64,000 nucleotides of DNA, taken from Meiothermus sp. CFH 77666. Its GTDB lineage: Bacteria; Deinococcota; Deinococci; Deinococcales; Thermaceae. The number at the start of each line of letters is the position of its first letter. The first letter of the stretch is position 1. Both the position numbers and the translations under genes were made by a program. The notes under the pieces are model-generated. The model was not told the origin of the DNA and did no database searches. It saw only the letters and a program-made list of their open reading frames with translations. The stretch covers positions 62,001 through 126,000 of the forward strand of contig NZ_JAGDFV010000004.1 of NCBI RefSeq assembly GCF_017497985.1. The letters run 5' to 3'. Below, one piece after another: positions 61,732 through 64,000 of this stretch.

Positions 61732-62331
61732 ATGGATGTAACGGCGTATGTGCAGGCAGTGGGGTATCTGGGCATTTTTGCTACGGTATTTGTGGAAACG
61801 GGATTGCTGGTGGGCTTTTTCCTACCGGGCGACTCGCTTTTGATCGCGGTAGGGCTTCTGGCAGCGGCCAAGAAGATGCAGCTTTCCCTCGCCCTGATGG
61901 CCCTTTTCATGGGCTCGGTGCTGGGCAACAATCTCGGGTACTACCTAGGGCGCAAGGTTGGGCCCGCCTTGCTACACAAGGCCAGGGTCAAGCCGGAAGA
62001 CCTCGAGCGCACCCGGCGCTTCATGGCCCGCTTCGGGCCGCTTTCTCTATTGATCGGCCCCTATGTGCCGGTCTTCCGGGCGGTGGTGCCTTTTCTGTGT
62101 GGCACTGTTAGGATGCCCTGGCCGCGCTTTTTCGTGTTGAGCCTCCTGGGCAGCGTGCTCTGGACCCAGGGCCTTACCCTGGTGGCCTACTATGTGGGCT
62201 CCAAGATTCCGCACCTCGAGCGCTACGTGTACCTGATACTGCTGGCCGGGGTGGGCTTTGCCGTTCTGCTGGCCGCCTGGCGGGCCTACCGCTCGGGGAA
62301 CCTGCGCTGGCCCAGCCGCAAAGCCGAGTAG
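61732..62331 (+). CDS. DedA-family membrane protein
   Basis: A 199-residue DedA/VTT-domain protein of about five membrane segments. Hallmarks are FVETGLLVGFFLPGDSLL, GSVLGNNLGYYLGRKVG and RFGPLSLLIGPYVPVFRAVVPFLCGTVRMPWPRF, with the conserved Arg and Gly residues of the family. DedA proteins act in undecaprenyl-phosphate or lipid flipping and membrane homeostasis. ATG 61732 with a GGTGGAG site is chosen over an in-frame GTG nine bases before. It converges on the epimerase gene. Confidence 0.9.
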   Translation: MDVTAYVQAVGYLGIFATVFVETGLLVGFFLPGDSLLIAVGLLAAAKKMQLSLALMALFMGSVLGNNLGYYLGRKVGPALLHKARVKPEDLERTRRFMARFGPLSLLIGPYVPVFRAVVPFLCGTVRMPWPRFFVLSLLGSVLWTQGLTLVAYYVGSKIPHLERYVYLILLAGVGFAVLLAAWRAYRSGNLRWPSRKAE

Positions 62332-62332
62332 G

Positions 62333-62728
62333 CTACGCGTGGGCCTCCACCAGTTCGACCAGCACCCCCCCCGACCATTTGGGGTGAATAAAGGCAACCA
62401 GGTGCCCCCCAAAACCGGGGCGGGGGGTGGTATCTATCAGGGGCGTGCCGTTGGCGGCCAAACGTTGTAATTCGGCGGTGAGGCTGGGGGTGGCGAGGGC
62501 GATGTGGTGCATGCCCGGCCCGCGTTTCTCGATGAACCGGGCAATGGCTGAGTCGGGGCGGGTGGCCTTCAAGAGCTCGAGCCGACTGGGCCCGCTTTTC
62601 AGCATCCAGACCTCGACCCCCTGGCTCTCGACCGTACCCTGGGCCTCGAGGGTGTAGCCAAGCTGCTGGTAGGGTTTTGCAGCCTGTTCCAAATCCTCAA
62701 CCGCGATGCCGATATGGTGGATGTTCAT
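62333..62728 (-). CDS. mce: Methylmalonyl-CoA epimerase (VOC family)
   Basis: A 131-residue vicinal-oxygen-chelate protein. The two beta-alpha-beta units carry metal ligands at HHIGIAV, GMHHIALAT and the final Glu in VLVELVEA; LELLKAT and GTPLIDTTPRPGFGGHLVAFIHPK are typical of the epimerase. It interconverts the C2 epimers of methylmalonyl-CoA, linking propionyl-CoA and succinyl-CoA. TAGTTT lies six bases before ATG 62728. No mutase gene is nearby. Confidence 0.87.
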   Translation of the reverse strand: MNIHHIGIAVEDLEQAAKPYQQLGYTLEAQGTVESQGVEVWMLKSGPSRLELLKATRPDSAIARFIEKRGPGMHHIALATPSLTAELQRLAANGTPLIDTTPRPGFGGHLVAFIHPKWSGGVLVELVEAHA

Positions 62729-62805
62729 ATTCCCAAACTACCCCAATCGCGGTTAGCTGGACAGGGATATTTGGTAATGCAAGCGCGCAAACCGCTTTTA
62801 GGAGT

Positions 62806-62915
62806 CTGACCCACTGGCCGTGTCGAGCAAGGCGGGGGTGGGTGGTTGGAGGGTGGGGATGGGTTCCAACGCCTGCTCCTACGCCCTACCTCCTATCGGC
62901 CGCGAAGTGTTCGAT
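62806..62915. repeat. G/C-rich intergenic repeat, copy D
   Basis: Contains a G-rich arm (GGGGTGGGTGGTTGGAGGG) and a pyrimidine arm (CTCCTACGCCCTACCTCC) and ends GAAGTGTTCGATAAAGACC, like the tail of copy B. It fills most of the 193-base gap 62729-62921. Confidence 0.5.
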
Positions 62916-62921
62916 AAAGAC

Positions 62922-64000
62922 CTACTCCACCGGTATAAAGGCCAGGCTGGCAATGCGCTCCTGAAAGGTGCCCAGCGAGGAAGAGCGAACCCCGGCGCTG
63001 GTGAGGGCACTGGCAATATTGACGGTCAGATCAATCACCAGGAGGGTGGGGGAGTCCAGATCGGCGATGTACAAAAACTGGTCAATGCCTACCGTGGCCG
63101 TACTGTAGCGGCGAGTGCGCAGAAGCCCACTCTCGGTTTCGCGGGGCAGTTGAAAACCCCCTTCAAAACGGGCCAGTCCGGTACCCAGCACAAAGACCGG
63201 AGGGGCACCCCTGGCAAACTGCCGGGCGGCGATGTTGCTGTCCCGCACAAACCCCACCTCGCTGGTGGCGCCGAGGTTCCAGGCAACCAGGGTGGTGTCG
63301 GTGGTGGTGGTGTCGTTGTCGTCGAACAGGCCCAGGGCCTGGCCGTTCACAAAAATCAGGTCGGTAGGGCTCGAGGCGGCGAGGCTCAGGGGCCGTTCGA
63401 TAAATGGGTTGATGAAATCGTATTGTCCGAACTGGTTTGGCGTCAGGTAGAGCAGTTGGTCGTTTTGCCCCAGGGTTAGCCGCACAGGAGCGGTCAGGCG
63501 CACCAGGTTGGGGTTGGTGAAATCAATGGAGCCGGGAAGGGCCGTGGCCGTGAAGGGAATAATCCAGGCCCGGTATTCCTCGATGGGGCGCGGGGGGGTG
63601 GCAGATGCGGGGGGGCAGACCAGTAAAACATTGCTCTGCCCCTGACGTAGATAACCCCTCGAGCAGTCTACTGTCAGGGCCTGGTCAAAGCCGTCGAGCT
63701 GGGGGGTTCCCACATCATCCACACTGAGGTTGCTGGCGTTGTATCGGCGCAGGCGGCTGGGGGTGAGCACCCAGAGCTGGTCGTTGACCCCTTGTTGCAG
63801 GCTACGGCGGTAGAGCAGGGCTACGATGGGCTCGTCCAGATCCCAACTGCCCACCCGGCGGGGTGGGTCGAAATTGCCCGGCTGAAGGGTGCTGCTCTGG
63901 AAGAAGCGAATCTGGTAGGCGTTGCTGCTGGAGTTGTTGATTCCGGCTACCAGCAGGGCGCGGGTAGGTTCCTCGCTGCTGCCGGTGCAGGCGGCGAGGG
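62922..64000 (-). CDS. Lipoprotein with beta-rich body, 5'-truncated by window
   Basis: The minus-strand frame is open from the window edge (base 64000) to the stop at 62922. Near the edge it reads LAACTGSSEEP, a lipobox, so only the start of the signal peptide is missing. The body (over 340 residues) is Thr/Leu-rich with repeated strand patterns (QDQLWVLTPSRLRRYN-like, NDQLLYLTPNQFGQYD, IDQFLYIADLDS), suggesting a beta-propeller-like fold. Not assigned to a family. The ATG-like GTG at 63854 is not the true start. Confidence 0.75.
   Translation of the reverse strand, partial: LAACTGSSEEPTRALLVAGINNSSSNAYQIRFFQSSTLQPGNFDPPRRVGSWDLDEPIVALLYRRSLQQGVNDQLWVLTPSRLRRYNASNLSVDDVGTPQLDGFDQALTVDCSRGYLRQGQSNVLLVCPPASATPPRPIEEYRAWIIPFTATALPGSIDFTNPNLVRLTAPVRLTLGQNDQLLYLTPNQFGQYDFINPFIERPLSLAASSPTDLIFVNGQALGLFDDNDTTTTDTTLVAWNLGATSEVGFVRDSNIAARQFARGAPPVFVLGTGLARFEGGFQLPRETESGLLRTRRYSTATVGIDQFLYIADLDSPTLLVIDLTVNIASALTSAGVRSSSLGTFQERIASLAFIPVE

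Overview
The window is a gene-dense, roughly 63-65% GC chromosome segment from a member of the Thermaceae, most likely Meiothermus or a close relative. This rests on recognised proteins and not on a database search. The supports are a LonC-type protease with a degenerate P-loop, a LitR/CarH plus CRP-like light switch beside crtB, a Deinococcus-type CrtO, a cytochrome P450 in the carotenoid cluster, paired active and inactive M16 peptidases, and many genes whose -10 hexamer lies only 6-7 bases before the start codon.

Layout. Bases 1-180 hold two minus-strand tRNA genes (Val-GAC, cut by the window edge, and Cys-GCA). Bases 267-10608 carry metabolic and proteolytic genes: a 2-phosphoglycerate-kinase-like protein with three ATP-cone domains, an aldo/keto reductase, an S41 peptidase, LonC, and the glycogen genes glgC and glgA with a SagB-type oxidoreductase and a gamma-glutamylcyclotransferase-like protein between them. 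Bases 10836-16320 carry a cupin, ddl, an SDR with a small partner under a divergent WYL regulator, and mutM. Bases 16398-29855 form a light-controlled carotenoid region. The regulators (litR, a crp/ldrP-like gene and an NDUFA9-like dehydrogenase) run leftward. A methyltransferase, crtB, crtO, a lycopene cyclase, a cruF-like hydratase, an acyltransferase, a glycosyltransferase, a crtD/crtI-like desaturase and a P450 run rightward, interrupted by a RelE/YefM-like toxin-antitoxin pair. Together they would make a monocyclic, ketolated, glycosylated and acylated carotenoid.

Bases 29972-43470 hold general genes: GNAT, a serine hydrolase, two small membrane proteins, recG, an M16 pair, a CAP-domain protein, a nucleotidyltransferase-like pair, a DMT transporter, def-fmt, and a protein kinase fused to a PQQ propeller. 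Bases 43492-47661 hold a lower-GC ATPase plus a TOPRIM (DUF4276-like) gene overlapping a UvrD/PcrA-like helicase gene. This is the best candidate for an undescribed defence-type system. Bases 47846-50350 hold a Sco copper chaperone and a cytochrome c fused to a PHM-like copper monooxygenase. Bases 50530-58570 hold addB and addA, separated by an HTH gene, an OMP-like ORF, a class IV aminotransferase and a Doc/AbrB module. The remainder holds secreted and stress proteins, an SDR, DedA, methylmalonyl-CoA epimerase and the 3' part of a lipoprotein gene.

Repeats are the other theme. Degenerate period-7 arrays, a family of G/C-rich intergenic elements and a 110-bp paired element occupy many gaps. 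recG, uvrD, addB and possibly fmt each carry an intergenic-type repeat in frame. The palindrome CTCGAG is strongly over-represented in every reading frame.
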